The notes beneath the pieces are model-generated. The model was not told the origin of the DNA, made no database searches, and saw only the letters and a list, made by a program, of their open reading frames with translations. A stretch of DNA of 64,000 nucleotides, taken from the NCBI RefSeq assembly GCF_002864045.1, contig NZ_PJPV01000024.1, positions 1 to 64,000 on the forward strand, in the 5' to 3' direction. Position numbers and translations under genes: made by a program. Within the stretch, counting starts at the first letter, position 1, and every line of letters begins with the position of its first letter. Below, piece after piece: positions 1 through 7,983 of this stretch. This stretch comes from Endozoicomonas acroporae. GTDB taxonomy: Bacteria > Pseudomonadota > Gammaproteobacteria > Pseudomonadales > Endozoicomonadaceae.

Positions 1-197
1 TGTCGGACTTAAGACTTTCCTACGCGGCAACTGCTCCTGCGTTGCCCTAGCTTCTGCATCCATGCAGTCGTGCGGTTGCGATAAATTGGTCTAAAAATTC
101 CTGCTTCTTCGTCAAATAGCCCCGCTATTCTCCTCAGAAGCAGAAATTTTTATCCTCAATTTCTCGCAATCCTCGCTACGGACGCTTAAGTCCGACA
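1..197. repeat. MITE-like palindromic element, copy 1
   Basis: Bases 1-13 (TGTCGGACTTAAG) are the exact reverse complement of bases 185-197, so the segment is about 200 bp bounded by short terminal inverted repeats. The inner part also holds AAATTTTTA/TAAAAATT-type inverted stretches. Bases 1-92 recur inverted at 3068-3158. No coding frame was recognised. The element may begin upstream of the window, because the left edge falls at its first base. Confidence 0.75.
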
Positions 198-529
198 GGC
201 TCCAAGAGGCTGTGAAATGCCTGGATATTGGTGGTGAAACACTATTCTAATACAGCCCGCAGGAAATCGGCAGTAAAAACCACTCAATGTCCACGATGAA
301 TACCCTGTTTAACGCCCCTTTTACGCAAAGACAGGCCCAAAGGATTTTTGACTCAGGAATGGCTCATACGCCGTGCATTCGCCCCGCTCCCGGAACTGTG
401 TGTGAGCAACAACGTTACCCCCCCTGACAGATAATCCAGCGAAATAATAAAAAATGCTGACAAACATTTTGAACCAGCAATTAACTTCTCGGTCGAATAG
501 ATCCAACTCTACAAAAAACACGTCACAAC
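198..529. other. Intergenic stretch without recognised gene
   Basis: About 330 bases lie between the terminal repeat element and the first SET gene. No convincing open frame with a ribosome site is seen on either strand. The stretch probably carries the promoter of the SET gene, but no clear -35/-10 pair could be assigned. Confidence 0.4.
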
Positions 530-1516
530 ATGATACCAGCCATCTGTTCACCCAACAGGACTGAACCACCCGTTGAACCCCCTGTACTTCAACGTTTTGG
601 CATTGATTCCGAAGCCCAAGAGCACTGGTTCAACCGGACAGTTACCAGAAAGCCTCCTCACGGAAATTTTATGCGTGATGAGATTCTGGATGATTTACAA
701 ACCATCCGAAGCATCAGATCAATTACTACTGTCAATCCGACAGAACTCACGTTATTTCAAAATAAAGAGACGATTACCAGAATACGAAAGCTGAGAGACA
801 TGACCAATCTCGCCTTACTTCGGTTACAAGACACAGAAAACACGCAGGTGACTGCATTTACTCCCCCGGAGTCACCTGTCTCGTTGCTTGCCCATGAAGT
901 CGGGGCCGCCCACGGTTCTGACCACGGTCATCGCCACAAACTCAGGGCGCGGATCCAGGCCAGTACTCAAGGTGTCGTCCACGGTACCGGCGTTGTGGCG
1001 AAAAAGCGGTTCAAAAAAGGTCAATTCATCTCTCTGTATCACGGCCCACTGATATACCGAATAAGAAGCCGACAGTCGGGCCAGCAACAAAAATTCAATG
1101 TATTCAAACTGGAACAGGGTAAAAAAGGGCCTGTTCCCCGATTTATGGAGAAAGATACTTTTGCTGCCTGGTCTGGCATTTTTCTCAAGTATTCCGGAAC
1201 GCCCGGCATTGAGATTGGCCGTGATGCTGTCGGCCCCATTCGATATCTGAACCACTCCAAAAATGCCAATGTAAAAATCATCACACCCCGGGTATTGAGT
1301 AGATTTCCAGTTAATCAATGCGATCAGATTCTGTTAAGGGTTACTGCCCTGAAAGACATTGCCCCCGAAGAAGAACTGCTATTCGATTACGATCCTGACC
1401 TACCAGAGTCAGAGATTGACTTTACGCTATCAACAGTAGAAAAACCCGGGCAAAAGAGTGCAATAGCCATTCGTAATGCCGTCAGGAAAATTCATCAAAA
1501 AACGATAGCAGGCTAA
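530..1516 (+). CDS. SET-domain protein (eukaryotic-like lysine methyltransferase)
   Basis: The 328-residue product has a C-terminal SET domain at about residues 145-310. It starts with GVVHGTGV (the 'G-x-G' strand region), continues to RYLNHSKNANV near residue 240 (the NHS motif that binds SAM) and ends with EELLFDYD near residue 282 (the ELxFDY catalytic signature). SET proteins transfer methyl groups from SAM to protein lysines. In symbionts and pathogens such proteins can modify host histones, but the substrate here is unknown. The first ~140 residues match no family I know. No signal peptide is visible. The gene converges on a paralogue at 1566-2969, and its stop codon lies in the loop of a strong hairpin. 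No strong Shine-Dalgarno precedes the ATG, so the start is the less certain end. Confidence 0.8.
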   Translation: MIPAICSPNRTEPPVEPPVLQRFGIDSEAQEHWFNRTVTRKPPHGNFMRDEILDDLQTIRSIRSITTVNPTELTLFQNKETITRIRKLRDMTNLALLRLQDTENTQVTAFTPPESPVSLLAHEVGAAHGSDHGHRHKLRARIQASTQGVVHGTGVVAKKRFKKGQFISLYHGPLIYRIRSRQSGQQQKFNVFKLEQGKKGPVPRFMEKDTFAAWSGIFLKYSGTPGIEIGRDAVGPIRYLNHSKNANVKIITPRVLSRFPVNQCDQILLRVTALKDIAPEEELLFDYDPDLPESEIDFTLSTVEKPGQKSAIAIRNAVRKIHQKTIAG

Positions 1517-1529
1517 ATGCCTGCTATCG
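1503..1529. terminator. Hairpin terminator between convergent SET genes
   Basis: An 11-bp perfect stem, CGATAGCAGGC (1503-1513) with GCCTGCTATCG (1519-1529), encloses a 5-base loop that contains the TAA stop of the upstream gene. The following run, ACATTTTATT, is only moderately T-rich. It lies 37 bp from the end of the convergent gene and could serve both directions. Confidence 0.65.
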
Positions 1530-1565
1530 GCAACATTTTATTGATAGCACCTAACCAATTTCATG

Positions 1566-2969
1566 TTACTTAAAGGAAGCGAGATATTCTTTTAATTCAT
1601 CAATACTCATCCAGGTTTGTTTACCGTTAAACATTGAATCCATTAAAAACTGTTGTAGATCATTAATATTTTTCATTGTTAACTTATCCATATCTTTGCT
1701 TAGTTCAGTTTTTAATGAAGATAAATAAGAAGCAATATCTTCCAAAATTGACGGGTTATTAGATAAAATTATATTCAGTAGTTTTTTATGATTGGGTTCC
1801 AGGCCTGCTTCCAGTTGATTAAGTCTTACTGGATGATGTGATTTATCACGAATACCATGAATTTTATCCATGATATTGCCAATTTCAATATCAAGTGATT
1901 CTGGCAGATCAACTTCTTTTTCCTTTGTTTTTGCCGACCTTTTCCTCCCACCCTTTAGACATTTTTCGTTCAGCTTTTTAACTCTCTGGATTATTTGTTT
2001 TCTTTGCTGTTTGTTTGCCTTATTATCTACCGACGAGATACTGAAGTCTATTTCAGAGTCTTTCTGGTTTGTATCATAATCAAATACCAGCTCTTCTCCC
2101 TTCTTAATATCTCTCAGGGCTACAACCTTCAGCTTAAGAGTTTCCCGGTCCCCCCACGCTAACGAGTCCACATTTGTACAGCTGATCATTACATTGGGTT
2201 GCTTGGAGTGATTCAGGAATCGGATATCATGTTCACAGTCACGGCCAAGCTCAATGACAGGTACGCCAGCTTGGGTAATAATAACGTTCGACCATGCAAC
2301 ATAAGTGTCGTTTTCCAGGATATTAACACCCGCAGTGTCATCATCGCCCGGGTCCTTGATGGTAAAGACAAAATATTTGCCATTTTTCTGATTAAGGGTT
2401 CTGAACACCAATGGCCCATCGTAAGGGCATATTACCTCTTCCGCTTTAAAGTTTTGGTTAGCAATGACACCGGTACCATGCACAACACCTTCTGTTGACC
2501 TTATGCACGGGGGAGGGAGATCAGTGCCCGGGGATGTTGGCGTCATTGCCCTTTCTGAAACAGGAGAGTCCGGGAAATACACCACCTCTTGACCATTAAC
2601 AACCGTGATCCCGGCACCCTGATTTAAACGTTGAATTTGTTCGTCAACCATTTTTCTGAGAGTTAACAGTTGGTTTGTCATTCCTGAATAATCTTCCCCG
2701 GGCAGTAACTCGGTAGTTCTGGCGCGTAAAAGAACCATTGAATAACCAAGTACAGTTTCCATATCACCAAGGCAATGGTTGCAGCTGGGTGGCAGGGAAA
2801 TAACGGAAGGCAGGGTGCTATTATTAATTGCTACATTCCTTTCAACCTGATCGAGTCGCATTTTTTTTGCCGGGGAAGGGGTACTTTCTGTTGGACCAGA
2901 TTGTCTCTCTCTTGAGTAAAATGAACCCCTAGTCGGTGTTTGGTCAAACCCGAATCCAGATAGAAACAT
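1566..2969 (-). CDS. SET-domain protein with C-terminal extension, paralogue of the neighbouring SET gene
   Basis: The product is about 467 residues. The SET domain spans about residues 160-320, with GVVHGTGV, RFLNHSKQPNV near residue 253 and EELVFDYD near residue 294, all aligning with the 530-1516 protein. Both also share a SEIDF..S block just after the catalytic signature. Beyond it lies a basic segment (GGRKRSAKTKEKE) and a ~100-residue, probably helical tail absent from the paralogue. The ATG at 2969 is chosen because AAGGAT lies at proper spacing before it; an ATG at 2984 lacks such a site. The N-terminal third is low-complexity and Ser/Pro-rich. The substrate is unknown. A host-directed effector role is inferred from the eukaryotic-like domain only. 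The gene looks more AT-rich than the nearby metabolic genes. Confidence 0.8.
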   Translation of the reverse strand: MFLSGFGFDQTPTRGSFYSRERQSGPTESTPSPAKKMRLDQVERNVAINNSTLPSVISLPPSCNHCLGDMETVLGYSMVLLRARTTELLPGEDYSGMTNQLLTLRKMVDEQIQRLNQGAGITVVNGQEVVYFPDSPVSERAMTPTSPGTDLPPPCIRSTEGVVHGTGVIANQNFKAEEVICPYDGPLVFRTLNQKNGKYFVFTIKDPGDDDTAGVNILENDTYVAWSNVIITQAGVPVIELGRDCEHDIRFLNHSKQPNVMISCTNVDSLAWGDRETLKLKVVALRDIKKGEELVFDYDTNQKDSEIDFSISSVDNKANKQQRKQIIQRVKKLNEKCLKGGRKRSAKTKEKEVDLPESLDIEIGNIMDKIHGIRDKSHHPVRLNQLEAGLEPNHKKLLNIILSNNPSILEDIASYLSSLKTELSKDMDKLTMKNINDLQQFLMDSMFNGKQTWMSIDELKEYLASFK

Positions 2970-3067
2970 TGATTTATCCTTCATGGTTTTATTGGTATTC
3001 CATTTTTTCTGACCATAAAAACAGCTTTAAGTTCAAAAAATATCGCTATTATTCTTTTTGATTTTCA

Positions 3068-3158
3068 GACCAATTTATTGCAACCGCACGACTGCATGGA
3101 TGCAGGAGCCAAAGCAACGCAGGAGCAGTTGCCGCGTAGGACAGTCTTAAGTCCGACA
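3068..3158. repeat. Inverted copy of the repeat at 1-92
   Basis: Reverse-complementing this stretch gives nearly the same sequence as bases 1-92, from TGTCGGACTTAAG through the GCAGTTGCCGCGTAGGA and TGCATCCATGCAGTCGTG cores. Only a few substitutions and a small indel separate them. Only half of the left-hand element is present. Together the copies flank both SET genes in inverted orientation. Right after it, 3160-3200 carries a second repeated motif (CTATTCTCAGACAGCC, inverted) that recurs near 55412. Confidence 0.8.
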
Positions 3159-3229
3159 GGCTCCTGGACGGGCGCTATTCTCAGACAGCCTCCCAGAGCA
3201 TCAAAGGACAAGGGAGCGTGGGAGCACGC

Positions 3230-4186
3230 TTATGAAATATCCGGGCTATCTTTTGACACTAGATTTTGGCCTGAATTTTCTTTCATAAAGGACAAAAATT
3301 GTTGTTTATCCGGGTATGCGGACAAGATAAATACGATGCGTTGACATGATTTCCCACTAGATTTTATGTCACTAGCTGTGGCTATTGAAGAGACGTTTTC
3401 TGTAATAAGACAGCCGTTTTCTGGATAGGGATATTGTTTAACAGTTTCAGGAAGATGTTTTGTTTCAGGAATATGTTTTACTGTAGAAAAAAACTTCGAA
3501 AAAAATGTTTTTGGTGCTTTATCGGCTTCTGGTGCTTTTTCGGCAAAGAGCAGATCTCCACCGGAGTATTTACCGTCCTTCTGCTCGCATGGTGAAATGA
3601 CTGCTGTCATGGATAAAGGGGCCCAGACAGGACTCCATGGAATATTCACTATTTCAGGGTAGTCTGAATTGAGCGTGTATCTTACTATTCTGGCATTCAT
3701 AGGAACTGACTGACCGGACCAATTGCCTAAAGCTGCCATTTTTTCCAGGTTGGAGCAAACGAAATTAGCCATTGATTCAGTGACATTATTTTCAGCTAGC
3801 CTGGTTCTCACCTCAACTTCGTCAGCTAATTTACAAGATTTGTCAAATTTGACAATGGGTGCTTTTAATGTACGTCCCATATCAACCGTACCCCCGAACA
3901 GCTCCATATATTGGCAATGATCAGGGGAAAGGCCATTACGTGGGATTGGGTTGAAAAACATTTCCTTTGGGCCATGAGTTTCATTAAAACTTCTTAAGTC
4001 TTTTGTGTCCAGGTATACCTGACGCACTAAATTTTTCTCATAACAGCCTTTATGGCTGATAATAAGTCGGCCCTTAAAATTGCCTTCCATTTGCCCAATA
4101 TCAGTGTTATCAGTGTTCAATTTTTTGCGCAGGTCGATATTATATTGTGAAGTAATATCTGCAGATGGTCCCGTTAACATAACCAA
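3230..4186 (-). CDS. Hypothetical protein, possibly lineage-specific
   Basis: A 318-residue protein that I do not recognise. It is soluble-looking, with no signal peptide or membrane segment. Residues ~205-290 contain a GGDLLF stretch and later RIVFILSAYP. This faintly recalls the GG.L ... R pattern of 2-oxoglutarate/Fe(II) dioxygenases, but I cannot place a convincing HxD...H triad, so no function is assigned. A short internal repeat (KHIPETKHLPET) lies near residue 240. The low-GC context beside the SET genes suggests it belongs to the same accessory block. The ATG start leaves a 420-bp gap to ettA. Confidence 0.6.
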   Translation of the reverse strand: MVMLTGPSADITSQYNIDLRKKLNTDNTDIGQMEGNFKGRLIISHKGCYEKNLVRQVYLDTKDLRSFNETHGPKEMFFNPIPRNGLSPDHCQYMELFGGTVDMGRTLKAPIVKFDKSCKLADEVEVRTRLAENNVTESMANFVCSNLEKMAALGNWSGQSVPMNARIVRYTLNSDYPEIVNIPWSPVWAPLSMTAVISPCEQKDGKYSGGDLLFAEKAPEADKAPKTFFSKFFSTVKHIPETKHLPETVKQYPYPENGCLITENVSSIATASDIKSSGKSCQRIVFILSAYPDKQQFLSFMKENSGQNLVSKDSPDIS

Positions 4187-4609
4187 ATCCTCATTGAAAA
4201 TTTAAATGGCCAACCTATGGAAGTTGGTATGATGATTGAAACTTACTAGTATTTTGGACATTGACAGTTATGAAAAAGTTCCATGCTGATTTCAACGGTG
4301 TTTTCCACCATTTTCATGAAGTGGGTCCAGAGGAATTTTTCAGAGCAGGGATAAAATGTCTGTAATCACAGAAGTGCCTCCCAGTACCGCTTCTTCAAAT
4401 CCCGAACACTCTCAAACAGCCTGGTTAAAGATCTTCCTTTGATTCTCCGCATAACTTTACCAGGCACCATATTCGGTGCTGCTGACACCGACAGGTGTAG
4501 TTACACCATTGAGAATTCAAACACCGGGAATGAATTTACAACTCCAACATTGTTTTACCATTCTTGGTTGTATTGTATTATTCAGGTCAATTTATCACGG
4601 ATAAACATG
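4187..4609. other. Intergenic region upstream of ettA
   Basis: About 420 bases separate the divergent hypothetical gene and ettA. A frame open upstream of the ettA start (from 4439) shows no similarity to EttA and is taken as non-coding. The region presumably holds promoters for both flanking genes. No operator or RNA structure was identified with confidence. Confidence 0.4.
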
Positions 4610-6277
4610 ATGTCTCAGTTCGTTTACACCATGAATCGGGTGAGCAAAATCGTTCCCCCGAAACGTCAGATCTTAAAAGATATTTCTCTCTCCTTTTTCC
4701 CGGGTGCCAAAATTGGTGTTCTGGGCCTGAACGGTGCGGGCAAGTCCACTCTGCTGCGGATTATGGCCGGTGTGGATAAAGAGTTTGATGGTGAAGCCCG
4801 CCCTCAGCCCAACCTGAACGTCGGCTATCTACCTCAGGAGCCTGAGCTGGATACAGCCAAAACCGTCCGCGAAGTGGTTGAAGAAGCACTAGGTGAAGTC
4901 AAGGCCGCTCAGCAACGTCTGGATGAAGTTTATGCCGCCTACGCTGATCCGGATGCCGACTTTGATGCCCTGGCGACGGAACAGGCTCGTCTGGAAAACA
5001 TTATTCAGGCCGCCGATGCCCACAATCTGGAGCGCAAGCTGGAAGTGGCAGCAGATGCCCTGCGTCTGCCTGAGTGGGATGCCAAAATTGACCACCTCTC
5101 CGGTGGGGAGCGTCGCCGTGTGGCTCTCTGCCGCCTGTTGCTCTCCAGCCCGGAAATGCTGCTGCTGGACGAACCCACCAACCATCTGGATGCAGAATCC
5201 GTGGCCTGGCTGGAACGCTTCCTGGTTGAATACCCCGGAACCGTGGTTGCCATCACCCACGACCGTTACTTCCTGGACAATGCAGCTGGCTGGATTCTGG
5301 AACTGGACCGTGGTGAAGGTATTCCTTACCAGGGCAACTACAGCGCCTGGCTGGAACAGAAAGAGCAACGTCTGGAACAGGAACAGAAACAACAGGATGC
5401 CCGCCGCAAAGCCATGGAGCACGAACTTGAGTGGGTTCGCTCCAATGCCAAGGGCCGTCAGTCCAAATCCAAAGCCCGTCTGGCCCGCTTTGAAGAGATG
5501 CAGTCCCAAGACTTCCAGAACCGTAACGAAACCAATGAAATCTACATTCCACCCGGTCCACGCCTGGGTGACAAGGTGATTGAAGTCAACAACCTGAGCA
5601 AAGGGTTCGGTGACCGCCTGCTGATTGATGACCTGAGCTTCAGCATTCCCAAAGGGGCCATTGTCGGCATTATCGGCGGTAACGGTGCCGGTAAATCCAC
5701 CCTGTTCAAAATGATCACCGGGCAGGAGCAGCCGGATTCCGGAACCGTTGAGCTGGGAGACACCGTTAAAATCTCCAACGTTCAGCAGCTTCGTGATGAG
5801 CTGGATGACAGCAAAACCGTCTGGGAAGCCATTTCCGATGGCCAGGACATTCTACGCATCAACAACTATGAAGTGCCATCCCGTGCTTATATTGGCCGCT
5901 TCAACTTCAAGGGTGGCGATCAGCAGAAGCGTGTCGGTGAACTCTCCGGTGGAGAGCGGGGCCGTCTCCAGCTGGCAGCCACATTAAAAGACGGTGGTAA
6001 TGTACTGCTGCTGGACGAACCTTCCAACGACCTGGACGTTGAGACCCTGCGTGCCCTGGAAGAAGCCCTGCTGGCATTCCCCGGCTGTGCCATGGTGATT
6101 TCCCACGACCGCTGGTTCCTGGACCGTGTTGCTACTCATATTCTGGCCTACGAAGGCGACTCCAAAGTGACCTTCTTTGAAGGTAACTACACCGAGTACG
6201 AAGCTGACCGCCTCGACCGCCTGGGTGCAGAAGCGGCTGGTCCGCACCGTATTAAGTACAAACGTATTGATGCCTGA
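4610..6277 (+). CDS. ettA: Energy-dependent translational throttle protein EttA (ABC-F ATPase)
   Basis: EttA binds the ribosomal E site and gates the first steps of elongation according to the ATP/ADP ratio. The 555-residue length equals that of E. coli EttA, and the N-terminus SQFVYTMNRVSKIVPPKR matches the family. Two ABC cassettes are visible. The first has Walker A GLNGAGKST near residue 40, signature LSGGERRRVALCRLL and Walker B LLLDEPTNHLD. The second has GGNGAGKST near residue 357, LSGGERGRLQLA and LLLDEPSNDLD. A charged linker (residues ~245-320) lies between them. The start MSQF is chosen over longer in-frame ATGs because of family length. A short, diverged copy of its 3' end lies at 9259-9290. 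Confidence 0.97.
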   Translation: MSQFVYTMNRVSKIVPPKRQILKDISLSFFPGAKIGVLGLNGAGKSTLLRIMAGVDKEFDGEARPQPNLNVGYLPQEPELDTAKTVREVVEEALGEVKAAQQRLDEVYAAYADPDADFDALATEQARLENIIQAADAHNLERKLEVAADALRLPEWDAKIDHLSGGERRRVALCRLLLSSPEMLLLDEPTNHLDAESVAWLERFLVEYPGTVVAITHDRYFLDNAAGWILELDRGEGIPYQGNYSAWLEQKEQRLEQEQKQQDARRKAMEHELEWVRSNAKGRQSKSKARLARFEEMQSQDFQNRNETNEIYIPPGPRLGDKVIEVNNLSKGFGDRLLIDDLSFSIPKGAIVGIIGGNGAGKSTLFKMITGQEQPDSGTVELGDTVKISNVQQLRDELDDSKTVWEAISDGQDILRINNYEVPSRAYIGRFNFKGGDQQKRVGELSGGERGRLQLAATLKDGGNVLLLDEPSNDLDVETLRALEEALLAFPGCAMVISHDRWFLDRVATHILAYEGDSKVTFFEGNYTEYEADRLDRLGAEAAGPHRIKYKRIDA

Positions 6278-6377
6278 CGATATCTGCTACTGATGCACCC
6301 GATCATCCAGCGCAGCTAAGCGTTGATCTTAGGGTAGACATTAAGCGCCTACTCCCCGCTTGGGTAAGTTAGAGATC

Positions 6378-6581
6378 GAACCACGAAGGTCACGAAGAGC
6401 ACAAAGAAGAGATTTTCTTTTCCTTCGTGCTCTTTGCCGTGAAAGAAAATTGCCACGGAGGCACAGAGACACGGAGAACAGAAAAACGCTTTTCCTCTGT
6501 GTCTCCGTGACTCTGTGGCTAAAGCTTTCATGACAGAGGGTGACAAACCATCGTCATGAATATTTGTGTTCTTCGTGGTTC
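6378..6581. repeat. Palindromic intergenic repeat carrying a second, nested palindrome
   Basis: The outer arms are GAACCACGAAG (6378-6388) and CTTCGTGGTTC (6571-6581), with a long internal complement (GAGCACAAAGAAGAG / CTTTTCCTTCGTGCTC). The same family occurs uninterrupted at 63141-63214. Here the palindrome is broken by about 130 bp that includes another repeat at 6452-6519. No gene lies in the 346-bp gap between ettA and the first RING gene. Confidence 0.75.
6452..6519. repeat. Inner palindromic repeat nested in the 6378-6581 element
   Basis: The arms GCCACGGAGGCACAGAGACA (6452 onward) and TCTGTGTCTCCGTG...CTCTGTGGC (ending at 6519) are inverted copies with few mismatches. It resembles the 'protein-accessory' palindromes at 33478 and 43319 in layout but has its own sequence. 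It appears to have landed inside the outer palindrome. Confidence 0.65.
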
Positions 6582-6623
6582 CATCCGAAAACCATTGAAA
6601 ATAGAGGGGTAAGCTTCTTCAGA

Positions 6624-7778
6624 TCAGAATAAGAACCTATCGGTATCAAACTGCCCAGAGGGAATGTCTAACGTGCTGTCACTAACAGGGCGTTGAGAGC
6701 TGGAGTAACATTCTAAGTCTATAGTTTCACTCCGGCTATTGGAGTAAAAGCCGTCAAAAGAATCAACCGGCCGGCTCTCGAAAAGCTTTTCAGAAGGGGT
6801 TGTGTCGAATAATTTCTTATATTCAAGATTCTTTTCTTTCAGCTCCAGTTTCAATCTATTCCAGCTAAAAAATTTAGTAGATGGGTCGAATACGTTGCGA
6901 AGAGGAATGGAATTATTTAAGTCATTGATAAAAATAGCGTTCTGTTTCCATAAATCATAATGAAAGATGCAGAGATCTGTCTTTTGGTCAAAAATAGCTG
7001 GATACGTGTTTTTCAGGCTGAGAAATAATAAATCAGTTCGAATGTCTTCCAGAAGATTTGTGAAAGCAGCTTCTGGAGTTGTCGCATTGTCAATATCTGC
7101 AGACGTATAGCCCAAATCAATCTTGGGCCCGTTGGGGTTAAACTTCACAGAAATGATAATCATTGGTTGAGGGTGAAGCTGGATGAATTCGTCTGTGTAG
7201 CAACATTTTTCATCATAAAACACATCAGCGATTGTGTACTGTTTTTGGGCAAATGACTCAATAAGCCATGCAATAATTTGGGTATGGTTGTTCTTCAGAA
7301 AGTCTTTTGCCTCTTGATGTGGGAAAGTTACCAGGGGATAAGGGCAGAGAGCTTTCGTGCCGGAGCTGATCGAGGCATTGGTTCCTACGGCTGTACAAAG
7401 GTTTTCAGTGCATTCCAGTGGCAAACTCTCTCTTAATAATGTGCTGTTATCATAGACTTTAATCGTTGAAGGACTGACAACACCCTTACACTCAGGACAG
7501 GGCTGCTGATAATTTAATAGTTTATTAGTGCATTCTGAGTGGTACACATGGAAGCATGGTAGCAAGGATAATGGTTTGATTTCAGTACTGGTGAAAGTTT
7601 GCAGGCAAAGAGCGCAATTACCTTGTAGAGCAGTTTCTACTCGCCGGGATGACTGTGTAGCTTGAAGCTGGTGCCCCTTAAAGTTTGCATTATTAGCTGG
7701 ACACGTTGATTCAGAGGTATGGGCTGTAGGGTCAGGGATAACGTATTCAGACTGTGTCCCAATGCTGGCGTCAATCAA
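6624..7778 (-). CDS. RING-H2 finger protein, paralogue 1 (eukaryotic-like E3 ligase candidate)
   Basis: A 384-residue protein with a RING-H2 finger at about residues 55-99: CALC, then CFHVYHSEC, then CPEC. This fits C-x2-C...C-x-H-x2-H-x2-C...C-x2-C. RING-H2 domains recruit E2 enzymes and act as ubiquitin E3 ligases. In bacteria they are typical of effectors that act in a eukaryotic host. The remaining ~280 residues match no family I know, but are shared along their whole length with the protein at 7984-9159, which points to tandem duplication. The start is TTG with GGAG seven bases upstream; no better in-frame start exists. No signal peptide is visible, so delivery would need a dedicated secretion system (inference). 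Confidence 0.8.
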   Translation of the reverse strand: MIDASIGTQSEYVIPDPTAHTSESTCPANNANFKGHQLQATQSSRRVETALQGNCALCLQTFTSTEIKPLSLLPCFHVYHSECTNKLLNYQQPCPECKGVVSPSTIKVYDNSTLLRESLPLECTENLCTAVGTNASISSGTKALCPYPLVTFPHQEAKDFLKNNHTQIIAWLIESFAQKQYTIADVFYDEKCCYTDEFIQLHPQPMIIISVKFNPNGPKIDLGYTSADIDNATTPEAAFTNLLEDIRTDLLFLSLKNTYPAIFDQKTDLCIFHYDLWKQNAIFINDLNNSIPLRNVFDPSTKFFSWNRLKLELKEKNLEYKKLFDTTPSEKLFESRPVDSFDGFYSNSRSETIDLECYSSSQRPVSDSTLDIPSGQFDTDRFLF

Positions 7779-7874
7779 GTTGTATCTCCATTTTTCCTGA
7801 AGTTAATTTCATCTTTTTGACTATTTTCACAATAAAAAGTTCCTGACCGCACTTACAGTAGGTTTCGTTAAATG

Positions 7875-7914
7875 GTAACTGCCCACTTAGCCAGAAATAT
7901 ACAATTCCATTTGG
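7875..7914. repeat. Solo end of the 161-bp MITE
   Basis: This 40-base stretch repeats the left end of the MITE at 11691-11851 (inverted), including CCAGAAATATAC and ATTCCATTTGGC. It lies in the upstream region of RING gene 1. The matching upstream region of RING gene 2 lacks it, so it arrived after the duplication or was lost from one copy. Confidence 0.65.
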
Positions 7915-7983
7915 CTTATCTGCTGCTAACGCACCGGAGTTAATTCGAGGTGATCGGGTGATACCCGGTTAAGCTTCTTCAGA

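Noticed and set aside
4439-4609. In-frame extension upstream of EttA
   Set aside because: The extra residues have no EttA similarity, and the start at MSQF gives the exact family length.
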